The notes below the pieces were generated by a model. It saw only the letters and a program-made list of their open reading frames with translations, was not told the DNA's origin and made no database searches. Positions 1 to 9,664 of a DNA stretch of 43,953 nt are shown here, in pieces. Every line of letters starts with the position of its first letter. Positions within the stretch are counted from its first letter, which is position 1. This DNA comes from Candidatus Nanopelagicales bacterium (lineage in GTDB: Bacteria; Actinomycetota; Actinomycetes; S36-B12), in assembly GCA_017854795.1 (NCBI GenBank), contig JAFMHB010000002.1, positions 105,838 through 149,790 of the forward strand. Reading direction: 5' to 3'. Both the position numbers and the translations under genes were made by a program.

Positions 1-386
1 TTGCCAACATTGCTCTTCTTGCCACCGGGTGAAGACGTGACGACGGTGACGACCGCTTTACCAACCGACTTAGCTGTGATCTTCCAAATGGTCGTGCCGG
101 GAACACCGACCATGCCGGTTGCTTCAGGGGCAGCGTAAACGCCCTGAAACACCTTGATGGACTTCTTATCCCCGGAGACTTTTGTGTCCCAGGTGTAGCC
201 TGTAGTGGCATTAGTGGACAGTGACAGTGCTATGGATTCACCCGGAATCAACCGCACCTGTGCCGGCAATTGCGTTACAACGAGGGTGAGGTCCTTGTTG
301 GCGGCGTTTACGGGCGAGGACAGCAGTGCTGTCGCCATAAATACTGCGGAACCCACTGCGATGATGGCTTTCAAAGATTTTTTCAT
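1..386 (-). CDS. Secreted chagasin-like protease inhibitor (I42 family), 3' end cut by window edge
   Basis: Reading the minus strand from an ATG at 386 gives 128 complete codons running off the left edge. Residues 1-29 form a signal peptide (MKKSLK, a hydrophobic stretch, then an AxA-like site ending SPVNA). The mature part contains NATTGYTW, matching the NPTTGY/F loop of chagasin-type cysteine-protease inhibitors (MEROPS I42), and later GMVGVPGT followed by a beta-rich stretch, matching the second conserved region. Proteins of this family occlude the active site of papain-like proteases; here the product would act outside the cytoplasm. The target and the C-terminal RPW-type loop cannot be seen. 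An in-frame TGA at 402-404 and the absence of another start codon fix the ATG. No Shine-Dalgarno is present. The gene is divergent from leuS. The family call rests on motifs only. Confidence 0.75.
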   Translation of the reverse strand, partial: MKKSLKAIIAVGSAVFMATALLSSPVNAANKDLTLVVTQLPAQVRLIPGESIALSLSTNATTGYTWDTKVSGDKKSIKVFQGVYAAPEATGMVGVPGTTIWKITAKSVGKAVVTVVTSSPGGKKSNVG

Positions 387-401
387 GTTACCAATGGTAA
401 C
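387..401. promoter_or_regulatory. Palindrome over the probable -10 of the inhibitor gene
   Basis: GTTACC-AAT-GGTAAC is a perfect 6-bp inverted repeat directly abutting the ATG at 386. On the minus strand it contains TACCAT (399-394), a TANNNT hexamer seven bases before the ATG, so it could be both a -10 element for a leaderless transcript and a small operator. The functional reading is inference. Confidence 0.35.
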
Positions 402-507
402 TCAGGGGAGGCATACAACAAGTGTTTCTGCCTCGGTAGTCTTGCCCGCGCACATGTTCCTCATAAATGGCTTCTCTTGAAACCCTTCAAAGGATGGTTA
501 AAACCCC

Positions 508-2997
508 GTGACCGACGTAGTAACGAGTTCGGATCCCCGTGATGCGCAACGCTATGACTTCGCGGCAATACAGCAGCGTTGGCTGCCAATATGGGATGAA
601 CTGGCGCCATTTCGTTCGGGGGATCCCACGGATACCCGCCCTAAGAAATACGTATGTGACATGTTCCCCTACCCTTCGGGGGATTTACACATGGGACATG
701 CGGAGGCCTATGCAATAGGTGACGTAATTGCCCGTTACTGGGTGCTTAAGGGCTTCAATGTTCTGCATCCAATTGGTTGGGACGCATTCGGGCTCCCTGC
801 CGAAAATGCCGCTATTAAAAACAATGTTGATCCAGGTACGTGGACCTATGCGAACATTGAACAACAAAAAGCGTCAATGCGAAATTACGCGTGTTCATTC
901 GATTGGGATCGCGTTCTTTACACATGCGACCCGACCTATTATCGCTGGAATCAGTGGTTCTTTTTAGAGATGTTCAAACGGGGCTTGGCCTACCGGAAAT
1001 ACAGTGCGGTCAACTGGTGCACCCAATGCCAAACGGTGCTGGCTAACGAGCAGGTGGTTTCAGGCTTGTGTGAGCGGTGCGATTCACAGGTCACGAAGAA
1101 AAAGTTGGCCCAGTGGTATCTGCGCATCACCGATTACGCGGATCGTCTCCTGGAAGACATGGATCAATTGGAAGGCAAGTGGCCCGAGAAGGTACTACTC
1201 ATGCAGCGCAACTGGATTGGCCGTTCACAAGGTGCGCACGTTCAATTTGTGATCGAAGGTCGCGACGAACCCGTGAGCGTGTACACCACCCGCCCCGACA
1301 CACTTTTCGGCGCAACATTTTTCGTGGTAGCCGCTGACTCCGATCTTGCTGCAGAGTTGGCAGCGGGAACACCAGCCGAAGCGGAGTTCAATGCGTATTT
1401 GGACAAAGTGAAAGCGTCATCGGAAATGGATCGGCTGGAATCTGGTCGCGAGAAAACCGGTGTCTTCCTCGAGCGCTATGCAATTAATCCGGTTAATGGC
1501 GAGAAAATCCCGGTCTACGCGGCGGACTACGTTCTCGCGGATTACGGAACCGGCGCCATCATGGCGGTACCAGCACATGATCAACGTGACCTCGATTTCG
1601 CTCGCGCTTTTAAACTGCCGGTAACCGTTGTTGTCGACAGTGATGAGGACCCGCGTGAAACGGGGGTCGCGACTACAGACAACGGTGTATTGATTAATTC
1701 TGGGCCACTTGACGGATTGACCAAAGCCGAAGCTATTCCTCGCATGATTGAAGTGCTGTACGAGCGGGGAACAGGGTCGGCTGCGACCAATTACCGTCTG
1801 CGCGACTGGCTCATTTCACGTCAGCGTTATTGGGGAACACCAATACCGATCATCCATTGCGAGAAGTGCGGTGAAGTTCCCGTCCCCGAGAACCAATTGC
1901 CCGTTGAACTTCCCAGCACTGAGGGGCTTGACCTCAGTCCCAAGGGTGTTTCACCCCTTGCAACCGCACTTGATTGGGTCAACGTTGCTTGCCCAAATTG
2001 TGGTGAGCCAGCATTGCGTGACACCGACACCATGGACACTTTTGTCGACTCGTCCTGGTATTTCCTGCGCTACGCCGATTCACAAAACTCCGAGGCCGCA
2101 TTTGATCCCAGGAAAGTGGCGGAGTGGCTACCTGTTGACCAGTACGTCGGTGGAGTAACCCACGCGATCCTGCACCTGTTGTACGCACGCTTTTGGGTCA
2201 AGGTTGCCCACGACATGGGCCTCGTTGACTTCGTTGAACCATTCACTCGACTACTGAATCAAGGAATGGTGCTCAAGGACGGCAGCGCTATGAGCAAGTC
2301 GCGCGGGAACCTGGTGCGTTTGACCGAGGAACTCGAAATCAATGGTGTTGACGCAATTCGACTCTCCATGGTTTTTGCAGGGCCGCCAGAAGATGACATC
2401 GACTGGGCTGAAGTCTCACCCTCGGGTTCCAAGAAGTTCTTGGCGCGCGCGTGGCGCCTTGCAGGCGATGTCACGAGTGACGTTGGTGCAGACCCAACAA
2501 CAGGTGACGCCCAACTGCGTAAAGCAACGCATAAGGCAATCCGAGACGGCGAACTCAACGTTGAATCACTTCGGTTTAATGTTTTGGTGGCCCGCGTGAT
2601 GGAGCTTGTGAACGCTACCCGCAAAGCGATTGATACCGGTTGTGGGCCGGCAGACCCCGCAGTTCGCGAGGCGGTTGAAACCGTTGCGATCATGCTCTCC
2701 GTCGTTTGTCCCTACACGGCAGAAGAGATGTGGATGCTGCTGGGACACGAACCCACCGTGGCCCGAGCGGCATGGCCAACTGTTGACCCCACTTTGCTGG
2801 TCGAAGACTCGGTGACCTGCGTTGTCCAAATCGCAGGCAAGATCAAAGACAAGCTTCAGGTGAGCCCCGATATTTCCCAAGCTGAACTAGAAGCGTTGGC
2901 ATTGGCTTCATCAGAAATCACTGAGGCACTTGAAGGCCAAGAGATTCGCATGGTGGTTGTCCGAGCCCCCAAACTCGTCAACATCGTTCTTAAATAG
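508..2997 (+). CDS. leuS: Leucyl-tRNA synthetase
   Basis: This 829-residue class Ia enzyme charges tRNA-Leu with leucine using ATP in the cytoplasm. The HIGH signature reads HMGH (residues 61-64, after PYPSGDL). The KMSKS loop reads AMSKS (594-598). The CP1 editing domain carries [12 protein letters not shown], which serves hydrolysis of mischarged tRNA. A CxxC pair (CEKCGE) with a second CPNCGE cluster lies in the zinc-binding insertion. Length and domain order are typical of bacterial LeuRS. The start is GTG at 508, supported by an AAAGGATGG-like ribosome site at 489-497. The degV gene follows after 14 bases and is probably co-transcribed. Confidence 0.97.
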   Translation: MTDVVTSSDPRDAQRYDFAAIQQRWLPIWDELAPFRSGDPTDTRPKKYVCDMFPYPSGDLHMGHAEAYAIGDVIARYWVLKGFNVLHPIGWDAFGLPAENAAIKNNVDPGTWTYANIEQQKASMRNYACSFDWDRVLYTCDPTYYRWNQWFFLEMFKRGLAYRKYSAVNWCTQCQTVLANEQVVSGLCERCDSQVTKKKLAQWYLRITDYADRLLEDMDQLEGKWPEKVLLMQRNWIGRSQGAHVQFVIEGRDEPVSVYTTRPDTLFGATFFVVAADSDLAAELAAGTPAEAEFNAYLDKVKASSEMDRLESGREKTGVFLERYAINPVNGEKIPVYAADYVLADYGTGAIMAVPAHDQRDLDFARAFKLPVTVVVDSDEDPRETGVATTDNGVLINSGPLDGLTKAEAIPRMIEVLYERGTGSAATNYRLRDWLISRQRYWGTPIPIIHCEKCGEVPVPENQLPVELPSTEGLDLSPKGVSPLATALDWVNVACPNCGEPALRDTDTMDTFVDSSWYFLRYADSQNSEAAFDPRKVAEWLPVDQYVGGVTHAILHLLYARFWVKVAHDMGLVDFVEPFTRLLNQGMVLKDGSAMSKSRGNLVRLTEELEINGVDAIRLSMVFAGPPEDDIDWAEVSPSGSKKFLARAWRLAGDVTSDVGADPTTGDAQLRKATHKAIRDGELNVESLRFNVLVARVMELVNATRKAIDTGCGPADPAVREAVETVAIMLSVVCPYTAEEMWMLLGHEPTVARAAWPTVDPTLLVEDSVTCVVQIAGKIKDKLQVSPDISQAELEALALASSEITEALEGQEIRMVVVRAPKLVNIVLK

Positions 2998-3011
2998 TCG
3001 GACGCGCAGTC

Positions 3012-3848
3012 ATGGGACGGGTGGCGCTGGTTACCGACAACAGTTCTGGGATCTCTGAGGAACTGGCTGCCCAACTAGGGATCCTTATGGTTCCCGTTGA
3101 TGTCATTGTTGACGGAGTTGTTCTGTCGGAGGGCGCCTCGATCGATGTTGCTCAAGCTGTACGTGATGGAGTGAAAGTAACGACCTCGCGTTCCACACCG
3201 GAGGCATTTGCCAGGGCGTTCGAGTCATTGTCGATCGACGGTTATGAACATGCGGTGGTTGTCACTTTGTCTTCTAAGCTTTCGGGAACTTTCGACTCAG
3301 CACAGGTGGCTTCGCAAACTAGCCCCATCTCGGTTTCGGTGTGTGATTCACTCAGTGTGGGCTTGGGTTTGGGATTCCCGGTCATCAACGCGGCGCGGGC
3401 AGCACAAACGGGTGCGAGCATCAGTCAAGTTCTCGAAATTGTGGAAGTGGGGATCACTTCTTCACAAGTATTTTTCTATGTCAACAGTTTGGAATACCTG
3501 AAGCGAGGTGGACGCATTAGCGCGACCGGTGCGTTTCTGGGAACTGCCTTGTCGGTAAAACCAATCATGGCGGTCGTTAACGGTGAAGTGGTGCTAAAAG
3601 AAAAGGTTCGCACCCAGGCTAAGGCTCTGGCCGAACTCGTCCGCCTTGCCGTGGATTGTGCACGTGAGTATCAACCTGCACTTATCGGACTTCAGTATTT
3701 TGGTGATCGAACTTTGGCTGATCAGTGTGCACTCAAGATTTCAGAAACAATGCCGGGTACCGAATTGCTTATCAGTGAAGTAAGTCCGGTGATTGGTGTT
3801 CACGCTGGTCCTGGCCTAGTAGGGATCATTGTTTCGCGGTCAGTCTGA
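3012..3848 (+). CDS. DegV family fatty-acid-binding protein
   Basis: The 278-residue protein has the DegV fold from end to end. It opens with VALVTDNSSG (the usual VTDSTADL-type N-terminus), has TSRSTPEAF in the TSQPSP position, and SLEYLKRGGRIS, the family's hallmark near the middle. DegV/FakB proteins bind a single fatty acid; in Firmicutes they present it to a fatty-acid kinase (FakA). No FakA partner is in this window, so a lipid-carrier role is likely but the pathway is unknown. The ATG at 3012 matches the family N-terminus although the ribosome site is weak. Its last 9 bases overlap the convergent CYTH-CHAD gene, leaving no room for a separate terminator. Confidence 0.9.
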   Translation: MGRVALVTDNSSGISEELAAQLGILMVPVDVIVDGVVLSEGASIDVAQAVRDGVKVTTSRSTPEAFARAFESLSIDGYEHAVVVTLSSKLSGTFDSAQVASQTSPISVSVCDSLSVGLGLGFPVINAARAAQTGASISQVLEIVEVGITSSQVFFYVNSLEYLKRGGRISATGAFLGTALSVKPIMAVVNGEVVLKEKVRTQAKALAELVRLAVDCAREYQPALIGLQYFGDRTLADQCALKISETMPGTELLISEVSPVIGVHAGPGLVGIIVSRSV

Positions 3849-5390
3849 TTTGCCCAGCCCTGCTCCTCGAGCTGCTGTGCGGGTTGGCGGCCAAGCTTTT
3901 GTGAATTTGCGGCGCTCAATCTGATTGTGCTGGATTTGGAGATCGAGTAGCCGGCCGAGTGCGAGTCCCTGCGGGCCGCTGACATTGGGGGACTGGGCAA
4001 GTTCGCGCAGGAATAATTCAGCTACATGAGCGTCATGCAGATCACCCAGAATGTCCGTGATGGTTGCTAGCTTGCCTGCGTAAGTGCGCATGGCTTTGCC
4101 GGAGATCGTTGCTGCAGCATCAGCTGTGTATCGGGCACGTTTGGCTTGAATTCGCACCGCATGCCATTGGGTGTCAGGAGATTCGAAGGAAAGGGTGTGC
4201 ACGCCCTTTGCGAGTTTCCTCCAGGTTCGCTCTGCCATTGAAGTGAGCAACTCCCGTGCTGGTTGAAATGCATCTTTGGTAACAGGGGGTTGTGAACTCG
4301 CTGTGATGAGGGTTTCGATCAAGTCAAAGTAGCGGGCACTTCGCAAGCCCAGTAAAGCGTTGTTCTCGGCAACCTCAAGTCGTTGTTGCAACTCTGATCT
4401 GATGACACTTGCGGCAACATCAGCATCGGTTGGGTCGGAGAGTTCAGCCGATTGCCGAATCAGTCGCTCAAGGAGTACCTCCAGATCTCGCACCTCACCT
4501 AATTCGTGGGCGATCCAGGACAGTTCTGTGCGTAATTGTTGAGTGCGTTCGAGATCGACGAGTCCCTTGAATGAGCGAAGGGTGCTCCGCAAGCGGCGAG
4601 CAGAGACCCGCATTTGGTGAATTGAATCGGGCATTCCTCGCCGGACGCCAACGTCAGCCATCAATAGGTGGCGGGTGTGTTCGGCAATTACGTATGCAAT
4701 GAAGTCAACCGCAAGGCAGTCCTTTGAGAGCGGACCCAGATCCGGGACATCCGGTGGTTCAGTTGCTGCAGGTCCCAAGGCGGAAGCCAATTTAGATAAG
4801 GTTATGGGGTTCGCCCCGGTATCAAGTATTCGATTCTGGATCTCACGTAATACTTTTCTGGAGCGCTTTGAGTCTTTGACAAGTTCCACTTCAATCTCGT
4901 GAAATGCGTTGATCTCGCGTGTGTTCACTTCGACGATTACCTGATCATCAGCGACTTCAACGAGGGGTTTGGCGTGCCTGTCGGCGAATGTGTATGTCGT
5001 GCGGGTGGTATTCACGTCCGCGAGGTATTCAATATTCCCATGGCGAAGCAGTGGTGCCATCATCGCAATGAATTCGGGTGGTACGTCACCGGGAGCGCCT
5101 TCGGTGAGTGGTAAGTGCAATTCCTCGCGAGCCCCGTCCTGATCGTCGGTCACCGGAAGTTTCATGTGCCAGCCAGAGTCAGCCCCACCTTCGCGCCGGC
5201 GCAAGGTGATGCCCCAGCGAAGTAGCGTGAGTTCCGCCGTGTCGTAGTAGGTGGCGCACAATTGCACCGTGTGTGGCCCAACGAGTGTGGTTCCGGGCAG
5301 GTCCTGCAGATAGGGAGCGCAATCAAAATTACTTGCAACCCGCATTTTTACTTCGACTTCGCGGTGAATATCAGAGGGCACACTCAACAC
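3840..5390 (-). CDS. CYTH-CHAD domain protein (polyphosphate-associated)
   Basis: The protein is 516 residues if the first GTG (5390) is used. The N-terminal ~200 residues form a CYTH domain: the ExExK signature is visible as EVEVK near residue 12, followed by YYDTAELTLLRWGITLRRREGG and WHMKLP. CYTH proteins hydrolyse or bind triphosphates with divalent metal. The C-terminal ~280 residues form a CHAD domain rich in His and Arg (IHQMRVSARRLRSTLRSF, then VRIQAKRARYTADA), a helical polyphosphate-binding module. Fusion of the two is common in Actinobacteria and is usually linked to polyphosphate metabolism; the exact substrate is unproven. The start is uncertain: a second GTG at 5381 lies five bases behind TAGTGT and would suit a leaderless message. 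The gene is divergent from comEA. Confidence 0.88.
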   Translation of the reverse strand: MLSVPSDIHREVEVKMRVASNFDCAPYLQDLPGTTLVGPHTVQLCATYYDTAELTLLRWGITLRRREGGADSGWHMKLPVTDDQDGAREELHLPLTEGAPGDVPPEFIAMMAPLLRHGNIEYLADVNTTRTTYTFADRHAKPLVEVADDQVIVEVNTREINAFHEIEVELVKDSKRSRKVLREIQNRILDTGANPITLSKLASALGPAATEPPDVPDLGPLSKDCLAVDFIAYVIAEHTRHLLMADVGVRRGMPDSIHQMRVSARRLRSTLRSFKGLVDLERTQQLRTELSWIAHELGEVRDLEVLLERLIRQSAELSDPTDADVAASVIRSELQQRLEVAENNALLGLRSARYFDLIETLITASSQPPVTKDAFQPARELLTSMAERTWRKLAKGVHTLSFESPDTQWHAVRIQAKRARYTADAAATISGKAMRTYAGKLATITDILGDLHDAHVAELFLRELAQSPNVSGPQGLALGRLLDLQIQHNQIERRKFTKAWPPTRTAARGAGLGKSD

Positions 5391-5502
5391 TAACCCCGTG
5401 GTTAGGTTGTTGACTTATTATCTTTGGTCAATGTGAACCAATCAGGGTGCCAAATAATCCACAGATCGAAAATTGGGTATTTCCCTCGCCTCTGGGTCAC
5501 CC

Positions 5503-5508
5503 TATTTT
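5503..5508 (+). promoter_or_regulatory. Probable -10 element of comEA (leaderless)
   Basis: TATTTT lies six bases before the ATG at 5515 and there is no Shine-Dalgarno. Transcription would start at or next to the A of the start codon. No good -35 hexamer is visible. The spacing favours ATG 5515 over ATG 5511. The same arrangement recurs before several other genes here. Confidence 0.5.
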
Positions 5509-5514
5509 TGATGC

Positions 5515-6264
5515 ATGTTGGGAACGAGAAAAACTACGAGCACCAAAGCCTCAGATCGACTCAAACACGCATTGGATGATTGGAAACTGGCACCACCTCC
5601 GAGAGATTTCGTCGCTTCACCCGCCAAACGCCGAGGCCTTCGAAGTCACAGTGACGAACCTGAGTTGGCAAAGGAATCAGTTGGCTCAAAAGTCGAGCCT
5701 CGGTTTCGAATGGGTAATTGGGATGGGCGCAGTATTCGACCACTATTTTTCATAGTTGGAGCGATACTCATTGTCGTCATCGGTTTGTGGTTTATTGGTC
5801 GACCGTCCGAACTTGAACCAGTGGTTACGGGTGTCGAATCTGAACTTGTCATGGATTCAGAAAACTCAGTCCCTGAAGTTACCGTTCACGTAGCTGGCTC
5901 TGTCAAGAATCCGGGTCTGTACCGACTGCCTGCTGGTGTTCGAATAGCCGATGCAATTACAGCCGCTGGTGGTGTGAATAAAAAAAGCGCAGCAAATTCA
6001 GTGAACCTAGCTCGTGAGGTTGTCGACGGTGAACAGATAATGGTCGGTGAGAATTCACCCGGTGGCGCTGGTAGTGGCATCAGTATCAACAGCGCCTCGG
6101 TAAATGAATTAGAGGACCTGCCCGGTGTCGGTCCGGTTATCGCGGCGCGGATTGTGAGTTATCGCGAAACAAACGGTCCGTTCACATCAATTGATGCATT
6201 GGGGGAGGTCTCAGGAATCGGCAACTCAATCTTGGACAGTGTCCGCGATATCGCCACACTGTAG
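5515..6264 (+). CDS. comEA: ComEA-type DNA receptor for competence
   Basis: This 249-residue, membrane-anchored DNA-binding protein would bind incoming double-stranded DNA and pass it to ComEC. Residues 1-70 are a basic, probably cytoplasmic tail. One transmembrane helix follows (about 75-95, FFIVGAILIVVIGLWFIG). Then comes a SLBB domain (VTVHVAGSVKNPGLYRLPAG, about 122-175). The C-terminus has paired helix-hairpin-helix motifs (INSASVNELEDLPGVG and IDALGEVSGIG). The domain order is that of actinobacterial and Gram-positive ComEA. The long N-terminal tail makes the start slightly uncertain. comEC begins 12 bases downstream. Confidence 0.92.
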   Translation: MLGTRKTTSTKASDRLKHALDDWKLAPPPRDFVASPAKRRGLRSHSDEPELAKESVGSKVEPRFRMGNWDGRSIRPLFFIVGAILIVVIGLWFIGRPSELEPVVTGVESELVMDSENSVPEVTVHVAGSVKNPGLYRLPAGVRIADAITAAGGVNKKSAANSVNLAREVVDGEQIMVGENSPGGAGSGISINSASVNELEDLPGVGPVIAARIVSYRETNGPFTSIDALGEVSGIGNSILDSVRDIATL

Positions 6265-6276
6265 AGGCCCCGTGCC

Positions 6277-8628
6277 ATGGATCTGCGTCTACTATTCCCG
6301 GCCATAGGTCTGTGGCTCGGGGTAGCAACGACCTTCTTCCTGTCAGGGAGAAACCCTGATCCGGATACTCGAAACTCCCATGCTCAATTTGCCTTCGTGA
6401 TTGCACTTGCGGGATGTGCGATATTGATCGCAGTCGTTGCCTATTTTAGATGGTTGCGCCCAACTGAGTTCAGGTCACAAAAACTCAGAATTCGCGGTAT
6501 TTCCTTTGCTTTTGTCCTACTTGGTTGCGGTGTTACAGCCCTACAAATCAGTGCCCAAACGAGTGAACCGCTATCCATTTGGATCAACCAGAAATCAGTA
6601 GCGCAGATCAGTGGCGTGATCAGCACGGAAACGCAAACGCGATCGACGCCAGGCGCCGCGGTGTGGAAGTCCCCCGAGGTGCACGTTGTCACCCTTGCCA
6701 CCGACTCAATAACTGTCGGAGATAACGCGTATCACATTGCGGTCCCCGTAACGGTTGAAGTTGAGGCAGAGGTTGTTGTCCCGCCTCCTGGTTCATCGGT
6801 TGTCATCACGGGAAAATTGGGTCAGTCATTTCGGTACGGAAACTTCGCCGCAGGATTGAGTTCGGTCAGCAGCATCGAGGTAATAAGTGCTCCGGGTTTT
6901 ATTGACTCACTGGCTGATTCAATGCGCGAGGGTCTCACTCGTGCATTAATTGGCGTTGATGAACGTGGCGGTTCGCTCGTTGCCGGGTTAGCCATCGGTG
7001 ACGAATCAGCATTACCGGCGGAACTCAGAGATCAAATGCGCTTGAGTGGTCTGGCGCATTTAACGGCAGTTTCTGGTGGAAACGTTGCCATCGTGTTAGC
7101 CATGGTCATTCTGGTCAGCATGCTTATCGGAATAAAACTCATCGGTCGGGTGGTGCTCTCACTCGGCGCGTTAGGTTTTTATGTGATCTTGGTGCAACCG
7201 CAACCTAGTGTGGTGCGCGCAGCCACCATGGGTGCGATTGTTGTGATCGCTTTTCTCGTTGGTGGCCGAACTGCTGGGCCCTCTATCTTGGCGACAGCAG
7301 TAATCATTCTTTTGATTTTTGATCCCAGTTTGGGAATCTCATGGGGATTCGTGCTTTCGGTGTGTGCCACGGGTGGAATCGTTGTACTCACCCCGATCTT
7401 GATGGACTATGTGCAACGGACGCCAATTATTGCGAGAACTCCGCCGGTAGTCCTTGTAGCCGCTCTTCTCACAATGTCGGCGCAAATCGCGACTCTGCCC
7501 GTGTTAATCGCCATGGGGACACCGATCGGACTTGGGTCGGTGCCAGCGAACATTTTGGCAATGCCCATGGTGGTGTTCATAACTGTTGGGGGATTGCTCA
7601 GTTCACTTACCTCATTGGTGAGTCCGGAACTTGCGCATGGATTCGCTCTCGTGAGTTCCTGGCCGGCAATGTGGATTGCAGGTCTCGCCGAATTCTTTTC
7701 AGGTTGGCCCGCACTGAGTGGGCTTACAGTGATTGCGGCTTTAATTATTGCTACGGGAATTGTGGCACTTGCATGGTATTTATCACAGCCCTTAATAGTG
7801 ATTGGTGCAGGAGCTGCACTGTTGCTTGTCCTACTTCTCCAAGGAACCCATATCGCTCCATGGAATAACTGGCCGGGTGATTCTTGGTTGCTAGTCATGT
7901 GTGATGTTGGTCAAGGAGATGGATTGGTTCTGCGTGATCGCGATGGCAGGGTCATAGTTTTTGATGTTGGCGGTGAAGATTCTGCAATCGATGACTGCCT
8001 CAAGGATTTGGGGGTCACCGAAATTTCCGCGATCGTGCTGACCCACTATCACCGTGACCATATTGGGGGAATCGCTGGTGCTTTGCAGGGGCGAAACGTA
8101 CAACAGGTTATTGCCACCGGTTACCACGAACCAATCGAGCAATTCGAATACGTTGTGCGTGAAATCCCAGTTGAGATTCGGCAATCAGAGGTCACGGCAG
8201 GCCAGGAATACTCGCTGGGGGAAATGACGCTGAAAGTACTATGGCCGTCGCGATTCATCCAACAAGGATCCGTACCAAATAACGCCAGTGTTGTTGTCTT
8301 AGTAACAATCGAAGGACGCGGGATTCTGATAACAGGGGATATTGAGCGTGAAGCACAGGCAGAAATCATGCGTGAAGTTAAATCAGTTGATGTTGACGTG
8401 GTGAAGGTTCCCCATCATGGATCAGCAAACTTTGTTGAAGGGTTTGCGGATTGGGTAAATGCTGAGATCGCTCTCATCAGCGTTGGTCAAGACAATGAAT
8501 ACGGTCACCCGTCACCCGAGGCATTACGAGCATGGGGTGGTGCGGAGATCTTCAGGACCGACCATTTGGGAGCCGTGTCACTTTCATTGTCCACCGAGGG
8601 TGTTTGGAGCGCTGTTACCCAAGGGTGA
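6277..8628 (+). CDS. comEC: ComEC/Rec2 DNA uptake channel
   Basis: The 783-residue polytopic membrane protein is expected to carry single-stranded DNA across the membrane during transformation. Residues 1-220 contain N-terminal helices and a soluble OB-like part (DUF4131 region). The central competence domain (about 220-510) is a run of hydrophobic helices, opening with LIGVDERGGSLVAGLAIGD and LAHLTAVSGGNVAIV, the family signature. The C-terminal ~230 residues are a metallo-beta-lactamase-like nuclease domain with an intact HxHxDH motif (HYHRDH, residues 590-595). The three-part architecture is complete. holA follows after 7 bases, the gene order known from mycobacteria. Confidence 0.95.
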   Translation: MDLRLLFPAIGLWLGVATTFFLSGRNPDPDTRNSHAQFAFVIALAGCAILIAVVAYFRWLRPTEFRSQKLRIRGISFAFVLLGCGVTALQISAQTSEPLSIWINQKSVAQISGVISTETQTRSTPGAAVWKSPEVHVVTLATDSITVGDNAYHIAVPVTVEVEAEVVVPPPGSSVVITGKLGQSFRYGNFAAGLSSVSSIEVISAPGFIDSLADSMREGLTRALIGVDERGGSLVAGLAIGDESALPAELRDQMRLSGLAHLTAVSGGNVAIVLAMVILVSMLIGIKLIGRVVLSLGALGFYVILVQPQPSVVRAATMGAIVVIAFLVGGRTAGPSILATAVIILLIFDPSLGISWGFVLSVCATGGIVVLTPILMDYVQRTPIIARTPPVVLVAALLTMSAQIATLPVLIAMGTPIGLGSVPANILAMPMVVFITVGGLLSSLTSLVSPELAHGFALVSSWPAMWIAGLAEFFSGWPALSGLTVIAALIIATGIVALAWYLSQPLIVIGAGAALLLVLLLQGTHIAPWNNWPGDSWLLVMCDVGQGDGLVLRDRDGRVIVFDVGGEDSAIDDCLKDLGVTEISAIVLTHYHRDHIGGIAGALQGRNVQQVIATGYHEPIEQFEYVVREIPVEIRQSEVTAGQEYSLGEMTLKVLWPSRFIQQGSVPNNASVVVLVTIEGRGILITGDIEREAQAEIMREVKSVDVDVVKVPHHGSANFVEGFADWVNAEIALISVGQDNEYGHPSPEALRAWGGAEIFRTDHLGAVSLSLSTEGVWSAVTQG

Positions 8629-8635
8629 AGTCTTT

Positions 8636-9634
8636 GTGCAATGCTTGGGTGTGCCTAAACGGATCACCATCGCGGTCGGAAGTGAAACCGTTCTCATTGA
8701 CCGTGTCAAAGTCAACCTCACGGTTGCGGTGACCAAAGAAGTCCCTGACATCACTCGAATCGTTGTGGATTCCTCACATGATGAAGTTTCAGCAAATATC
8801 TCTCAAGCATGTGCACCAACGCTGTTCGGGGAAGACGTCCTGGTTGTCATTGAAGGAATCGATAATCTCAATGACGACGGCGTGGATTCACTCAAGGCTG
8901 TCATGGCTGATCTCCCGGAAAATGTGTGGTTGTTGCTCACTCATCCGGGCGGAGTTAAACGAAAACCACTCATTGACGCTGCCGTTAAAGCGGGCGGTGA
9001 AAAAATTGACTGCAAAGAAATCAAGCGTGGACCGGATACCACCGCTTTTCTCACCAAGGAAGTTACTCGGCGAAAGCGTAAAATGACTCCCGACGCACTG
9101 AACCTTTTGGTCGAGTCTTTTGGGCAAGACTTGTCAGCCCTGACGAACGCAATTGGTCAATTGTGCAGTGACGTGGAAGCTGACCCCATCGATGCAACCC
9201 ATGTGCGGGCCTATTTTGAGGGGACAGCGCCTATCAGCGGTTATGCAATCTCTGATGCGCTTTGGGACAAAAAGACCGCCGAAGCGATCAAATTGCTACG
9301 TCAAAGCACATTGGAATCAGACCCGGGTCGAGTTGGGGTCACCACGGTCACCGCTCTAGCAAGTGGACTACGGTCGATGATCTTGGTTGGGGGGTCTGCG
9401 CCAGGATCCAGTGACAATGATGTTGCCCGTCAAGCTGGCGTGCCACCATGGAAGGTGAAGACCCTGCGCCGGCAGTGGTCGCGTTGGAGTGGAGATCAAC
9501 GAAAATTGGCTGCCCTTGTCGTTGCGCTGGCTGATGCGGATCCAGCGATGAAAGGCGGGATTACAATTGGATCATCATTGGATCCCGAGCAAAAGTTATA
9601 TGAGCTAGAAAAACTTGTGACCCGCACTCATTAG
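8636..9634 (+). CDS. holA: DNA polymerase III, delta subunit
   Basis: The 332-residue clamp-loader subunit opens the beta sliding clamp. Visible family features are an N-terminal SETVLIDR-type segment, a central ENVWLLLTHPGG strand followed by a Lys-rich AVKAGGEKIDCKEIK region, and a C-terminal helical domain with ALASGLRSMIL. The open frame extends upstream into comEC, but GTG 8636 sits about ten bases after an AAGGG site (8621-8625) and gives the usual length; GTG 8651 is an alternative. The stop codon at 9632-9634 lies inside the loop and arm of the terminator hairpin that serves the convergent rpsT gene. Confidence 0.9.
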   Translation: MQCLGVPKRITIAVGSETVLIDRVKVNLTVAVTKEVPDITRIVVDSSHDEVSANISQACAPTLFGEDVLVVIEGIDNLNDDGVDSLKAVMADLPENVWLLLTHPGGVKRKPLIDAAVKAGGEKIDCKEIKRGPDTTAFLTKEVTRRKRKMTPDALNLLVESFGQDLSALTNAIGQLCSDVEADPIDATHVRAYFEGTAPISGYAISDALWDKKTAEAIKLLRQSTLESDPGRVGVTTVTALASGLRSMILVGGSAPGSSDNDVARQAGVPPWKVKTLRRQWSRWSGDQRKLAALVVALADADPAMKGGITIGSSLDPEQKLYELEKLVTRTH

Positions 9635-9646
9635 TGCGGGTCACAA
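9609..9646 (-). terminator. Intrinsic terminator of rpsT overlapping the end of holA
   Basis: A perfect 14-bp stem (9615-9628 paired with 9633-9646) encloses the 4-base loop CATT. On the minus strand the stem is followed by GTTTTT, so it terminates rpsT. On the plus strand the downstream sequence is A-rich, so it is a poor terminator for holA. The stem lies within holA's last codons and its stop codon. Confidence 0.85.
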
Positions 9647-9664
9647 AAAGTTTAGAGTGAAGAT

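Noticed and set aside
205-542. Two short plus-strand frames before leuS
   Set aside because: They are antisense to, or overlap the start region of, the inhibitor gene and leuS; neither has family features.
5410-5431. TTGAC/GTCAA inverted repeat between CYTH-CHAD and comEA
   Set aside because: Five-base arms with a 12-base loop are expected by chance.
5447-5755. Plus-strand frame overlapping the comEA start
   Set aside because: It is out of frame with the recognisable ComEA protein and has no known features.
8459-8635. Upstream extension of the holA frame
   Set aside because: It lies within the end of comEC and lacks holA similarity; GTG 8636 has a ribosome site and gives normal length.
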